DNA of 64,000 nt from Chryseobacterium indologenes (GCF_001295265.1 NZ_LJOD01000006.1:176857-240856), one strand, 5' to 3'; counted from the first letter of the stretch, positions 9,848 to 20,307 are shown. The notes: generated from the sequence alone by a model not told the origin. Made by a program: numbers and translations.

Positions 9848-10218
9848 GTAGTTATTATTTATTTTTAACAATTTTTGTAAATATACTCTTTTATGCTAAA
9901 GCTGTTCAAACTTTTTTATAAAACCACAAAGTTTCAAAAGATTGAAATACTTTATTTAAAAACTGATGATTACTCTGAAAAAGAGGTGACATAAGCCTTT
10001 AAAATCCTAAATTTTTTATTCTTTTGAAAGCTTTTATCGCGTAGGGTTTGGTTAAGTATAAAATGAGTTTAAACAGACTGATTTTATGCTTTTACTATCC
10101 TGCAAAAAAGTGCAAATAAGTTTACCTTATGACAAAGCAGGAAAAATATCAGACCGCCAGGGATAAAAAAGACCCGGATCTTTCCGGGTCTGTATTGATC
10201 ATTATATTTTTATTGTCA
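9848..10218. other. Intergenic region, 371 bp
   Basis: It holds a possible minus-strand promoter for the exported protein: TATATTTA on the minus strand near 9880, with TTTG about 21 bases upstream of it. A terminator for the lptF/G operon lies near the right end. I see no coding frame in the rest. Confidence 0.5.
10171..10190 (-). terminator. Intrinsic terminator of the ftsK-lolA-lptF/G operon
   Basis: GACCCGGA pairs with TCCGGGTC around a TCTT loop. Read on the minus strand the hairpin is followed by a run of six T, and it begins 28 bases after the lptF/G stop. Confidence 0.85.
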
Positions 10219-11676
10219 TTACTGATATCTCGTATGCTCTTTTGTTTTCACAAATAACTTTGTAACAGGCTTAAAGAACGCTTTATATTTCTCTGCATCA
10301 AACAACTGTGAATCGGTAAGAGCTTTATACGTCATCCAGACACCGAAAGGAAGAAGAATCAGATTAGGAAGCCATGCGGCCAGATAAGGGCTCATTTTTC
10401 CGCCCCAGGCTACGTTTTCAATTCCAAGATTCATCACATAAAAGATGATGAAAATAATGATGGCTATGATCACCGGAAGTCCCATTCCTCCCTTTCTGAT
10501 AATGGATCCTAAACTGGCTCCGATCAGGAAGAAGATGATACAGGTTACCGAATAGGAAATAATTCTTTGCTGATAGATGACAACCTTACTGAAGTATTTG
10601 ATATTGGAACTGAATTCATTCTTTTTATCTGCTGCCGTTGTTTTCAGGCTCTCCAGATTATTATAGGAATTATAAAGAAGTTCCATTTTTTTATCTCCTT
10701 TTATTGTGTCTAATTTAATCTGTGATTTCGGAGCGGCTTTTGATTTTACATTTTTATCCATGTAGCTGATGACCGAATTGGTACGGCTCAGGACATCAGT
10801 TCCGATGTTGGTGAAAAAATCAGCGTTGTCTTTTTTGTTTTTAGCCACCGTGGCGTTAAGCTGGCCGTAAGTCTGGAAACGGTAATCGTCTGTGATCTGT
10901 TCTTTTTCAATAGCTTTGTTAACGATTTCGCTGACATCGAAGTGAGAAACCAGCGTATCAAATTTAATAGCCTGATCCGGCTGCTTTTTTCTTACATTTT
11001 CTCCCTTTCCTGCAAAATTGTCTTCTAATATATAGCCATTATACAGTTCCAGCTTCAGAAAGTTTTTATTGGCTATGGGTACAAATCTTCCTTTTTCAGC
11101 TACAATAGACCTCTGATTTTCATAGGTGCTGGCTTTTTTGTGAACAAAGACCCCTTCAATATGTTCACCGTTATCCCCATAAATCTTATCAAATTTCACC
11201 ATATATCCGGGAAGCTGATCAATAAACTGTCCCGGTGTGAAATTTAGGGCCGGCTTAGTCTGGGCAATGTTGAAAAGCATATTCTTAGCCTTTTTCTGGA
11301 AGTCCGGAATAATATTATTGGAGAAGAAAAAAAGCATGACCGCCAATACAGTTGCCACTCCCAACAGCGGGGCCATTACTCTTGTTAGGGAAATTCCCGC
11401 AGCTTTCATGGCGGCAAGCTCATAGCGCTCTCCGAATTCTCCAAAGGACATAATACTTGCCAGAAGAATGGTAAGCGGAAGTACCATACTGATAACGCTT
11501 ACCCCAAGATAAAAAAGAAGTTTAAGGATTTGCCAGTAGCTTAATCCTTTACCCATAAACTGCCCTAACTGAACCCAGATAATGTTTACAATAAAAATGA
11601 AAAACAATACGCTGAATATAAAGAAAAACGGTCCAAAGAAGGTTTTTATGATATATCGGTCTAGTATTTTTAACAT
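10219..11676 (-). CDS. LptF/LptG-family LPS export permease
   Basis: A 485-residue inner-membrane protein of the YjgP/YjgQ family. It forms the membrane part of the LptB2FG ABC transporter that pulls lipopolysaccharide from the inner membrane. Three N-terminal transmembrane helices (about 10-125) include the coupling region GEFGERYELAAMKAAGISL. A large periplasmic jellyroll domain follows (about 135-370), then three C-terminal helices. LptF and LptG cannot be told apart here. It is the last gene of a minus-strand group after ftsK and a lolA-like gene. Confidence 0.85.
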   Translation of the reverse strand: MLKILDRYIIKTFFGPFFFIFSVLFFIFIVNIIWVQLGQFMGKGLSYWQILKLLFYLGVSVISMVLPLTILLASIMSFGEFGERYELAAMKAAGISLTRVMAPLLGVATVLAVMLFFFSNNIIPDFQKKAKNMLFNIAQTKPALNFTPGQFIDQLPGYMVKFDKIYGDNGEHIEGVFVHKKASTYENQRSIVAEKGRFVPIANKNFLKLELYNGYILEDNFAGKGENVRKKQPDQAIKFDTLVSHFDVSEIVNKAIEKEQITDDYRFQTYGQLNATVAKNKKDNADFFTNIGTDVLSRTNSVISYMDKNVKSKAAPKSQIKLDTIKGDKKMELLYNSYNNLESLKTTAADKKNEFSSNIKYFSKVVIYQQRIISYSVTCIIFFLIGASLGSIIRKGGMGLPVIIAIIIFIIFYVMNLGIENVAWGGKMSPYLAAWLPNLILLPFGVWMTYKALTDSQLFDAEKYKAFFKPVTKLFVKTKEHTRYQ

Positions 11677-11795
11677 GCGCCAAAATTAATCAAAAAGCCA
11701 CAAATTTTACTTGTGGCTCTTATAATTTTTATATTTTTCTTTAAAAACTAAAAAACAAAGACGAATTTGTAGATTCGTAATTTACCTTTTCCATT

Positions 11796-12443
11796 TTAAA
11801 GTTCTGTGATCACGTAGTTTTTGAACTTATTCTTATCAAAAACGAACATATTAGGATCCAGTTCCTGGTTTTCCTTATATTCTTTAATGGCAATTACAGC
11901 TACGTCTTTATTATTTCCGTGCTGTTCAAGTTTTACCATCTGCTTCTTGGCAGAATCTACAAAAAGGTAAACATATTTTATTCCGTTGGATTTTACCGGA
12001 GTCAGCTTGATAAAATCTGTGTTTACTCCGTTTACTGTTTTTTTTCCGTTATAGGTTACATTATAATCATTTCTGTAAGTGGAAAGATAGTTGATAGGGG
12101 AGAACATGGTGCTGCTTCCGTTAGGTTTGGCAATCGTTACTTCCATATCATCAGCATTGATGTTGTAAATCTTGTTTCCGTCATAGATTTGTTCCGTATC
12201 CATGATTTTCAGCTTATATTTATCACCGGCAGAATAGTAGATTCCCGGTTCCGTCTTGGTTACCTGACCGCTTACACCGCTTCCAAATGAAAATTTGAAG
12301 TAAGAATTCTTTTTAGAATTATAGTTGGCCGTAATATCATCCAATATCTTTTTCGCTTTTGCATCAATTTTCTGTGCCTGCGCTAATCCAACTGCACCTA
12401 CAACAAAACTTCCCAATATAACTTTTGAAATACTATTTTTCAT
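11796..12443 (-). CDS. LolA-like periplasmic lipoprotein carrier
   Basis: A 215-residue protein with a signal peptide ending AQAQ (about residue 24). It has the LolA half-barrel pattern: helix AKAKKILDDITANYN, then strands FKFSFGSG, GIYYSAGDKYKLKI, EQIYDGNKIYNIN, and late FIKLTPVKSNGIKYVYLFVD. LolA carries lipoproteins through the periplasm. It sits just after ftsK and before an lptF/G gene in one direction, an order common in Flavobacteriia and consistent with envelope building. Confidence 0.85.
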   Translation of the reverse strand: MKNSISKVILGSFVVGAVGLAQAQKIDAKAKKILDDITANYNSKKNSYFKFSFGSGVSGQVTKTEPGIYYSAGDKYKLKIMDTEQIYDGNKIYNINADDMEVTIAKPNGSSTMFSPINYLSTYRNDYNVTYNGKKTVNGVNTDFIKLTPVKSNGIKYVYLFVDSAKKQMVKLEQHGNNKDVAVIAIKEYKENQELDPNMFVFDKNKFKNYVITEL

Positions 12444-12503
12444 TTTCTTTATTTAATAATCTTTAGACTTTTAATTTTAAGGATAAAGCCATCTGTTTTT
12501 TCC

Positions 12504-15068
12504 TTAACTACGCAGATCTTCCAAAAACTGTTCCAAAGAGTGGAGATCACTGATCAGTACCTCTCTTGCTTTGGCTCCGTTAAATCCACCTACAATGCCG
12601 CTTGCTTCCAGCTGGTCCATAATTCTTCCCGCTCTGTTGTAGCCCAGTTTAAGCTGTCTCTGAAGCATAGAAGTAGATCCTTGCTGTGTAGAAACAATAA
12701 TTCTTGCCGCTTCTTCAAACAGGGCATCCTTTTCATTCGGGTCAAAAGCACCAACAGAACCGGATGAATCTTCAGAAACATATTCAGGAAGAAGGAAGGC
12801 AGAAGCATATCCTTTCTGTTCACCAATATATTCTGCGATTCTTTCCACTTCAGGAGTATCAACGAAGGCGCACTGGAGTCTTAAAATTTCATTTCCGTTA
12901 AAATAAAGCATATCTCCTTTACCAATCAGCTGATCAGCGCCCGGAGAATCCAGGATTGTTCTTGAATCTACACTTGATATTACCCTGAAGGCCGCTCTTG
13001 CAGGGAAATTGGCTTTAATCATACCTGTAATTACGTTTACGGAAGGTCTCTGTGTAGCAACAATCAGGTGAATTCCTACGGCTCTTGCAAGCTGTGCCAA
13101 TCTGGCAATGGGTAATTCCACTTCTTTCCCTGCAGTCATGATTAAATCTGCAAATTCGTCCACTACCAATACAATATAAGGAAGAAAGCGGTGCCCGTTT
13201 TCAGGATTCAGTTTTCTTTCCGAAAACTTTTTATTGTATTCCTTCAGGTTTTTACAGAAAGCATTTTTAAGAAGATCATATCTTGTGTCCATCTCAATAC
13301 AGAGAGAGTTCAGGGTATTGATTACTTTATTGGTGTCTGTAATGATGGCTTCCTCGGCATCCGGAAGTTTAGCCAGATAATGTCTTTCAATTTTTGAATA
13401 TAAAGAAAGTTCTACCTTTTTAGGATCTACCATTACAAATTTCAGCTCACTTGGATGCTTTTTGTAAAGAAGAGAAGTAAGGATGGCATTAATACCTACC
13501 GATTTACCCTGTCCTGTAGCTCCGGCCATCAGTAAGTGAGGCATTTTTGCCAGATCGGCCATAAAAACTTCGTTCGAAATGGTTTTCCCGAACACAACAG
13601 GAAGATCCATATCTGTATTCTGGAATTTATGAGAGGCAATTACAGACCTCATGGATACCATGGTAGGATTCTTTCTCGGTACCTCAATTCCAATGGTTCC
13701 TTTCCCCGGCATTGGGGCAATAATTCTGATTCCGAGAGCAGAAAGGTTCAGCGCAATATCATCCTGCAGTTTTTTGATGGCTGCAACACGGATTCCCGCT
13801 TCCGGAACAATTTCATACAGAGTAACAGTTGGCCCGATGGTAGCCTTAATTTCAGCAATACCTACATTGAAATTCTTTAAAAGACCAACAATTTTATTTT
13901 TATTTTCTTCCAGTTCTTCTTTATTGATCGAGATTTCTTCATTTCCGTAATCTTTCAGAAGATCTACTGTCGGCATCTGGAATCCGGCAAGATCAAGCTT
14001 ATGATCATACAATCCATGTTTTTCAACCAATTCCTGGGATTTCCTGTCTGAATCATCAAGGGTATCTATTACCGGGGCTATTTCCACATTGAATTTGATG
14101 TTTTCCTGTGCCGGGGTTGAAACAGGTGCTGTTGCCTGAACAGGAGGCACAGGGCTCATATCAAAGGCCTGCTCGGGAGTGGAAGTGGGAACAGATGGTT
14201 TTGTATTAAAATTAAGACTTACCGGTTGAGAGAAATCTTTTTTATCGTCTTCAAAAGAAGTATGGTTGGGGGTGACAATCGTTTCAACTTCTGCTATTGG
14301 CATAACTTCGGGAAAACCTTTCGGAACCTGTACAGGCTGCGGTTCCTTTGTTTTTGACCTGTCAGGTTGTTCAGAAACATCAGTTACCGTAACATTGGAC
14401 GCTGTATTTTCAGCTTCTTCTTCAAGTTCATCATCAGCCTCAAAATTTTCATCAGAGCTTGGCATCATTGATTTTACTCTTCCAATGGTGTTTTCATTAA
14501 TGCTGTCCAGCTTAGCCTTGATTGAGCTTGGACGAAGGTTAAATTCTAAAATAAAATATAAAAGAATGCTTGCTGCCAAAACAACCCATAAACCTACCGT
14601 TCCGATGATGGCATTAAGGTAATCCATGATCTGATAGCCGTAAACACCTCCCATTACTCCTTGTCCTTTGGTGATGGCTCCCATAAAAATAGGAAGCCAG
14701 CATATGAAAAAGAGAGAGTGGCCAATGGTTTTCCATGGCTTGAATATTTTTTTCTTAAGGATCAGAGTTCCTACCGCCATAAATAAAAAAGCGATAATAA
14801 ATGAAGCGATCCCTATACTTTCAAAGATGAAGATATTTCCCAGCCAGTCACCGGCCTTCCCGAAAATATTGGAGGATTTTATGCTTTTGTCAAGCATGGT
14901 TCCGGCCTGGCTCTGATCTGCTTTCCAGTTCATTAAATAAGAGATGAACGAGAGTGTCAGAACTACAGAGAAAAGGATGAAAGTAAGCCCGAAAAATATG
15001 CGGGGCTTTGATAAGATTTTGCCTGTGTCAGGCGTTTCTGTTGGTTTTGTCTGTGTCTTTTTATCCAT
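12504..15068 (-). CDS. ftsK: DNA translocase FtsK
   Basis: An 854-residue septal DNA pump that moves the chromosome terminus and helps resolve dimers. Four N-terminal transmembrane helices (about 25-190) are followed by an acidic, Pro-rich linker (about 205-345). The motor has Walker A GATGQGKSVG (about 520), Walker B LVVDEFADLI (about 628) and ATQRPSVNVITG. The C-terminal winged-helix gamma domain (RQLKLGYNRAGRIMDQLE) reads the orienting DNA sequences. Several long frames on the plus strand here are shadows of this gene. It is the first gene of the ftsK-lolA-like-lptF/G group. Confidence 0.96.
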   Translation of the reverse strand: MDKKTQTKPTETPDTGKILSKPRIFFGLTFILFSVVLTLSFISYLMNWKADQSQAGTMLDKSIKSSNIFGKAGDWLGNIFIFESIGIASFIIAFLFMAVGTLILKKKIFKPWKTIGHSLFFICWLPIFMGAITKGQGVMGGVYGYQIMDYLNAIIGTVGLWVVLAASILLYFILEFNLRPSSIKAKLDSINENTIGRVKSMMPSSDENFEADDELEEEAENTASNVTVTDVSEQPDRSKTKEPQPVQVPKGFPEVMPIAEVETIVTPNHTSFEDDKKDFSQPVSLNFNTKPSVPTSTPEQAFDMSPVPPVQATAPVSTPAQENIKFNVEIAPVIDTLDDSDRKSQELVEKHGLYDHKLDLAGFQMPTVDLLKDYGNEEISINKEELEENKNKIVGLLKNFNVGIAEIKATIGPTVTLYEIVPEAGIRVAAIKKLQDDIALNLSALGIRIIAPMPGKGTIGIEVPRKNPTMVSMRSVIASHKFQNTDMDLPVVFGKTISNEVFMADLAKMPHLLMAGATGQGKSVGINAILTSLLYKKHPSELKFVMVDPKKVELSLYSKIERHYLAKLPDAEEAIITDTNKVINTLNSLCIEMDTRYDLLKNAFCKNLKEYNKKFSERKLNPENGHRFLPYIVLVVDEFADLIMTAGKEVELPIARLAQLARAVGIHLIVATQRPSVNVITGMIKANFPARAAFRVISSVDSRTILDSPGADQLIGKGDMLYFNGNEILRLQCAFVDTPEVERIAEYIGEQKGYASAFLLPEYVSEDSSGSVGAFDPNEKDALFEEAARIIVSTQQGSTSMLQRQLKLGYNRAGRIMDQLEASGIVGGFNGAKAREVLISDLHSLEQFLEDLRS

Positions 15069-15690
15069 AATATCAATGTGGGCAAATTTAATGTTTTTTC
15101 AACATTAAAAGAATCTTTTTTACTCAAAAAGAAAGCGTAATTTATGGTTATTTTTTTGAATTTACGGTGCCTTACAATGATAATTTTAAGCTAAAATTTT
15201 TTAAATCTTTTTCTTTGATGCTGAAATGAAGTTCCGTTTTTGAAATCACTTCAAATGTTCTGGATTCTGCTGCTATATTTTGTACAGGTACGTTTAAAAA
15301 AGTAATACCATGAACATTGTATTGAACAGAATTATGGCACCGGGCCTGATTTTAATTTCATTAGTAACTGCTAACGCACAAAAAAACATGGAAATTACAG
15401 CATCATTAATTATTGATGACAGAGTGGTTGTTTCCCGGAGAGAAAATGTTCGTTATATAATGTTAATCATAAAGATGATGTGGTCTTTCAATAGAAGATT
15501 TCAATAGTCTGGATAGGTATTATAAATCCTGGTTATTGTAATATTTGAAATTGAATTTTCTTCAATGTTTTTCATGTTATTAAGAATGATTAAAAATAAG
15601 TGAAAAGGGCTTTAAAGTGACAAAAAACAGCTTTTTTTAAGCTCTTTGTGGTTTTTCATCCTTATTTTTGCATGTCAAGTACAATAAATC
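15069..15690. other. Intergenic region between ftsK and ccsBA
   Basis: About 620 AT-rich bases between divergent genes. It holds one short doubtful ORF (15310-15507), a small AGCTT/AAGCT hairpin near 15630, and a TATTTTTG box at 15663-15670 that may serve ccsBA. No other structure is evident. Confidence 0.5.
15310..15507 (+). CDS. Short ORF with signal-peptide-like start, possible gene remnant
   Basis: A 65-codon frame whose first 25 residues look like a signal peptide (basic start, LILISLVTANAQ with a plausible cleavage site). It is followed by only 40 residues without a domain (MEITASLIIDDRVVVSRREN). It could be a small secreted peptide or the 5' remnant of a lost exported protein; the AT-rich tail favours a remnant. 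Expression is doubtful. Confidence 0.3.
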   Translation: MNIVLNRIMAPGLILISLVTANAQKNMEITASLIIDDRVVVSRRENVRYIMLIIKMMWSFNRRFQ

Positions 15691-18600
15691 ATGAAGAAGC
15701 TCCAAGATATTCTTATCTCAACCAGAACAATGGCTGTGTTGTTACTGGTGTACGCAGGCTCAATGGCATATGCGACATTCCTTGAAAACGACTATGGAAC
15801 GCCAGCAGCAAAAGCATTAATTTATGAAGCAAAATGGTTCGAACTGATTATGCTTCTGCTCATTCTCAATTTCATAGGAAATATCGGAAGATACAGACTG
15901 TGGAAAAGAGAAAAATGGCCGGTTCTGCTGTTTCACCTTGCTTTTGTATTCATTTTTATCGGAGGTGCCATCACAAGGTATATCAGTTTTGAAGGAACCA
16001 TGCACATCCGGGAAGGAGAAACTTCCAATGAGATCATTACAGATAAAAATTTCTTGAAAATTCAGATTGAAGAAAAAGGAGATGTTCTTAATTATCAGGA
16101 TATTCCTTATCTGATGTCTCCTTTGCATAAAGATCTTAAGGCTACTTATGACTTCCGCGGAAAAGAAGTAAAGGTTATCGCTAAAGAATATGTACAAAGA
16201 AAAAAAGACAGCTTAGTTGCTGAACCTAACGGAGCAGAATACCTGCACCTGGTTTCTACAGGAAACACCGGAAGACAGAATATCTATATCAAACCGGGAG
16301 AAACAAAATCCATCAACGGAACACTTGTAACGTTTAACAGGGCTATTGATGGTGCCGTAGAATTTAAAAATGAAGGAGGAAAACTGTTTATTAAAACACC
16401 GGTTGACGCTACTTTTATGACCATGGCAACACAGGCAACCGGAAATACCAAAAAAGATGAATTCCAGCCTTTGGCGCTGAGAAGTCTTTACAGCATCAAC
16501 GAACTGAAGCTGGTAGTTCCCGAAGGTCTTAAAAAAGGAAAGCTGATTGCTTTTGAAGGAGATAAAAAGAAAGACCTGAATGTTCCTGATATGCTTAAAG
16601 TTGAATTGCAGGGGCCAAAAACAAAGCAGATGGTTGAACTTTCAGTTGAAAAAGGAAATCCGAATGCCTACAAGCAGATTACGATGGACGGACTGAATAT
16701 TATGCTGGGTTTCGGGCCTAAAGTATACAACACACCATTTGCCTTAAAGCTGGATGACTTCGTAATGGAAACTTATCCGGGAAGTTCATCTCCGAGTGCT
16801 TATGAAAGCCATGTTAAAATCATTGATGAAGGAAAAGAAACGCCTTATAAAATCTATATGAACCACGTTCTTAACCATGGCGGATATCGTTTCTTCCAGG
16901 CAAGTTTTGACCCGGACAGAATGGGTACCGTGCTTTCTGTAAACCACGATTACTGGGGAACTTTGATCTCTTACATCGGATACGGACTTTTATTTTTAGG
17001 AATGTTCATTATCTTCTTCTGGAAAGGAACGCACTTCTGGAAACTGAATAAAATGCTGTCTGATGTTAATAAAAAGAAAGCAGCAGCCGTACTTCTGATC
17101 TTCTTAAGCTTAGGACTGAATGCTCAGAAAATTGAAACCCACGGGACCACTGACGGAAGCAGAGAACATGTTCATACAGAAGGAGACGGACATAACCACG
17201 CGCCGGCTCCGGAAGCAAATGTTTCTACACAGAATTCTGCTGCATCACCTATCAATAAAATGAGAATGATTTCTGCAGATGAGATTATTGCAAGAAATAA
17301 GATCAGTAAAGAACATGCGGATAAATTCGGGTATCTTCTGGTTCAGAATATTGAAGGAAGGATTGTTCCAATGAATACTCAGGCACTGGAAGTTCTGAGA
17401 AAACTATACAAGCACGACCGTTTTAAAGGAACCGACGGAAAATCTCTAGATGCCAACCAATGGTTCTTATCCATCAATACCGATACGGAAAGCTGGACAG
17501 CTGTCCCTTTGATTAGTGTTGGAGAAGTAAAAGCACTTCAGAGAAAAGCCAAAGCCAATGAAGAAGGATATACATCTCTGCTTAATCTTTTCCCGATTGA
17601 TAAAAGAACCGGTATGATGACCTATGTTCTGGAAAGAGACTACAATATTGCATTTGCCAAAAAACCGGCAGAACAATCAGAATATGACAAACAGATCATT
17701 AAACTTAACGAAAGAGTTCAGATCTTCAATGAGTTTTTCAGTGGTCAGTTCATGAGAATTGTTCCTGTAAAAAATGATGCCAACCATACATGGCATTCAT
17801 GGCTTGATCAGAAACTGGAACCGGATATGGAGTCTCAACAGGTAATGGGGCCTTATTTTGCCGAAATCCTGCAGGCACAGAAATCAGGAGACTGGAGCAA
17901 AGCTGATGCTGAATTGGCGAAACTTTCAGATTATCAGCAGAAATGGGGCAAAGCCGTTGTTCCTTCAAAATCTAAAGTAGATCTTGAAGTGTTCATGAAT
18001 CAGGTAAATATCAACTTTAAGCTATTGATTTTCTATACCATTATTGGAGGATTATTGATGATTTTAGGATTTGTTGAACTGTTTAAACCCAACAAGACCC
18101 TCAACAAAATAATTAAAGCGATTATTGTATTAGGTGCAGTAGGATATGTATGCCATTTCCTTGGACTTATCGCACGATGGTATATTTCGGGACACGCACC
18201 CTGGAGTAACGGATATGAGGCGATTATCTTCATTTCATGGGTAGGTATCACGGCAGGATTTTTTCTGTACAGAAATGCCAATGCTCTGATTCCGGCAGCC
18301 GGGTTTATGGTAGCGGTTATTATGATGGGGTTTGCTCATGGCGGATCAGCGCTTGATCCACAGATTACTCCGCTGGTTCCGGTATTGAAATCGTACTGGC
18401 TGATCGTTCACGTAGCCATTATCGTATCCAGTTACGGATTCTTTGCACTGTCTATGATTATTGCGGTAATCAGTCTGGTGTTCTATATTATTTCCAATAA
18501 ACCTACCTATAAAATACACCATGATACTACACTGAAAGAATTGGTTATTGTATCTGAAATGTCTCTTACCATTGGTCTTTTTGCCTTAACGGTAGGAAAC

Positions 18601-18942
18601 TTCCTTGGAGGGATCTGGGCCAACGAATCATGGGGAAGATACTGGAGCTGGGACCCGAAAGAAACATGGGCTTTCATCTCTATTATGGTGTATGCATTTG
18701 TACTCCACATGAGATTGGTTCCCGGATTGAGAAGCAGATGGGCATTCCATGTAGCCACAATGTTTGCATTCTGCTCAATGGTAATGACCTATTTTGGAGT
18801 AAATTACTACTTAAGCGGGCTTCATTCTTACGCAGCTGGAGATCCGGTTCCGGTTCCGGCCTGGGTATACATCGGTTTAACAACGATGGCTTTACTGGCC
18901 ATAGTGTCTTATTTCAAGTTCAAAGCACTGACTAAAAAATAA
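15691..18942 (+). CDS. ccsBA: Fused CcsB-CcsA cytochrome c heme lyase (system II)
   Basis: A 1083-residue fusion of ResB/CcsB and CcsA that carries heme across the inner membrane and attaches it to apocytochrome c. N-terminal helices at about 10-105 are followed by a large periplasmic ResB domain. A His-rich segment lies near residues 490-505 (THGTTDGSREHVHTEGDGH), and then comes a CcsA part with many helices. The heme-handling WWD motif WGRYWSWDPKETWAF lies at about 980-994, with conserved His residues in flanking helices. Fused CcsBA of this size is usual in Bacteroidota. A strong terminator follows. Confidence 0.93.
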   Translation: MKKLQDILISTRTMAVLLLVYAGSMAYATFLENDYGTPAAKALIYEAKWFELIMLLLILNFIGNIGRYRLWKREKWPVLLFHLAFVFIFIGGAITRYISFEGTMHIREGETSNEIITDKNFLKIQIEEKGDVLNYQDIPYLMSPLHKDLKATYDFRGKEVKVIAKEYVQRKKDSLVAEPNGAEYLHLVSTGNTGRQNIYIKPGETKSINGTLVTFNRAIDGAVEFKNEGGKLFIKTPVDATFMTMATQATGNTKKDEFQPLALRSLYSINELKLVVPEGLKKGKLIAFEGDKKKDLNVPDMLKVELQGPKTKQMVELSVEKGNPNAYKQITMDGLNIMLGFGPKVYNTPFALKLDDFVMETYPGSSSPSAYESHVKIIDEGKETPYKIYMNHVLNHGGYRFFQASFDPDRMGTVLSVNHDYWGTLISYIGYGLLFLGMFIIFFWKGTHFWKLNKMLSDVNKKKAAAVLLIFLSLGLNAQKIETHGTTDGSREHVHTEGDGHNHAPAPEANVSTQNSAASPINKMRMISADEIIARNKISKEHADKFGYLLVQNIEGRIVPMNTQALEVLRKLYKHDRFKGTDGKSLDANQWFLSINTDTESWTAVPLISVGEVKALQRKAKANEEGYTSLLNLFPIDKRTGMMTYVLERDYNIAFAKKPAEQSEYDKQIIKLNERVQIFNEFFSGQFMRIVPVKNDANHTWHSWLDQKLEPDMESQQVMGPYFAEILQAQKSGDWSKADAELAKLSDYQQKWGKAVVPSKSKVDLEVFMNQVNINFKLLIFYTIIGGLLMILGFVELFKPNKTLNKIIKAIIVLGAVGYVCHFLGLIARWYISGHAPWSNGYEAIIFISWVGITAGFFLYRNANALIPAAGFMVAVIMMGFAHGGSALDPQITPLVPVLKSYWLIVHVAIIVSSYGFFALSMIIAVISLVFYIISNKPTYKIHHDTTLKELVIVSEMSLTIGLFALTVGNFLGGIWANESWGRYWSWDPKETWAFISIMVYAFVLHMRLVPGLRSRWAFHVATMFAFCSMVMTYFGVNYYLSGLHSYAAGDPVPVPAWVYIGLTTMALLAIVSYFKFKALTKK

Positions 18943-18960
18943 AACGATAAAGTTATAATC

Positions 18961-18992
18961 AAAATCCCGGAACATACATTCCGGGATTTTTT
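18961..18992 (+). terminator. Intrinsic terminator of ccsBA
   Basis: A perfect 12-bp stem, AAAATCCCGGAA against TTCCGGGATTTT, encloses a six-base loop and runs into Ts. It starts 19 bases after the ccsBA stop. Confidence 0.9.
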
Positions 18993-19107
18993 GTGCGTTG
19001 AAGTGGAGGTGCTCTATGTGAACCGATCAAAAAAATATATTTTGTAATGGATTATATAGAATTAATTTATATCTTTATGATATCAAAATAATATCAAATT
19101 TACTATT

Positions 19108-19974
19108 ATGGAAAAAGTTTTAAAACCGATGTCAGGGTATCTTACCTTAGTGATCTGCCTGGTACTGTTTGTAGCATCGATCTACCTTTTTATTTCCGGG
19201 GTTGATCAGAGTATTACGCTTGTAGCCATTGCTATGCTATGTTTTCTGCTGTCCTGTTTTTTCCTGAAAGGCCTGATGATTATTCAGCCGAACCATTCAA
19301 GAGTACTAAACTTTTTTGGCCGCTATGTTGGAACCGTGAAGGATAACGGGTTGTTTTTTATCAATCCATTGTATTCGTCCCAGAAGATTTCCCTGCGTTC
19401 AGAAAACCTGCAGGGCCAGACTTTAAAGGTAAATGACAAAATGGGAAATCCTATTGAAATTGCCGTTGTCATTGTATGGAAAGTGGGAGATACCTATAAA
19501 GCGGCATTTGATGTGGAGCGTTATTCAGACTTTGTGAAAATGCAGAGTGAAGCAGCAGTACGTCATCTCGCGATGAGTTTCCCTTATGATAACCTGGAAG
19601 ATGATCATGCACCAATTACTTTGAGAGAAGGGGGAGACAAGATCAATTCCATTTTAGAGCAGGAACTTACAGACCGTCTTTCAAAAGCAGGGATTGTTAT
19701 TCAGGAAGCGAGAATTTCCCATCTGGCCTATGCTTCAGAAATTGCAGGAGCGATGCTTCAGAGACAGCAGGCAACAGCCATCGTAGCGGCAAGAACCAAG
19801 ATTGTAGAAGGTGCTGTAGGAATGGTGGATCTGGCACTGAAAAAGCTTTCTGAAGAGAATATTGTAGAGCTTGATGATGAAAGAAAAGCAGCAATGGTAA
19901 GCAACTTAATGGTGGTTTTATGTGGTGAAAAAGCAGCAACTCCCATATTGAATGCAGGTACGCTTTATAACTAA
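19108..19974 (+). CDS. SPFH/Band 7 membrane protein
   Basis: A 288-residue protein with two transmembrane segments at the N-terminus (about 12-32 and 36-55). An SPFH domain follows (MIIQPNHSRVLNFFGRYVGTVKDNGLFF) and then a helical region rich in Ala/Glu (EIAGAMLQRQQATAIVAARTKIVEGAVGM), typical of slipin/stomatin-like scaffolds. These proteins form membrane microdomains. The next gene is a small Arc-like DNA-binding protein in the same direction; this SPFH-Arc pairing may be meaningful, but its function is unknown. Confidence 0.85.
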   Translation: MEKVLKPMSGYLTLVICLVLFVASIYLFISGVDQSITLVAIAMLCFLLSCFFLKGLMIIQPNHSRVLNFFGRYVGTVKDNGLFFINPLYSSQKISLRSENLQGQTLKVNDKMGNPIEIAVVIVWKVGDTYKAAFDVERYSDFVKMQSEAAVRHLAMSFPYDNLEDDHAPITLREGGDKINSILEQELTDRLSKAGIVIQEARISHLAYASEIAGAMLQRQQATAIVAARTKIVEGAVGMVDLALKKLSEENIVELDDERKAAMVSNLMVVLCGEKAATPILNAGTLYN

Positions 19975-20056
19975 GTGTAAAAAATTAATCGGTATATTTT
20001 ACTGTAGACTCCTACCTTAAAATAATTCAGCTAATCATGTCAGAGAAATTTAGAAA

Positions 20057-20248
20057 ATGAAATCAGAGAAAACTCAGAATTCTTCGGAAAGTAAAAGTAA
20101 AAAATCCTTTGTTATAAGGATTGATGATTCTACGTATAAACTTCTGGAGAAATGGGCCAATGATGAATTCAGGAGCGTAAACGGACAGATTGAATATCTG
20201 CTGCATCAGAGTCTGGTGAATTCGGGAAGAAAAAAGAAGGAAGAATAA
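20057..20248 (+). CDS. Arc-like ribbon-helix-helix DNA-binding protein
   Basis: A 63-residue protein with a disordered Ser/Lys-rich start, then the Arc/MetJ fold: strand SFVIRIDDSTYKLLEKWA followed by NGQIEYLLHQSLVN, and a basic tail. Such proteins bind DNA as dimers through the strand. It is 82 bases downstream of the SPFH gene. No toxin partner is seen, so a plain regulator is likelier than an antitoxin. Confidence 0.75.
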   Translation: MKSEKTQNSSESKSKKSFVIRIDDSTYKLLEKWANDEFRSVNGQIEYLLHQSLVNSGRKKKEE

Positions 20249-20307
20249 AGGTAAATTCCTTTGTGCTTCCGGAAATATATCAATTCAGTTAACCTTACAG
20301 CAAAAAG

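Noticed and set aside
13536..13950. Long plus-strand frames opposite ftsK
   Set aside because: They lie wholly inside ftsK, have no promoter and reflect its codon pattern.
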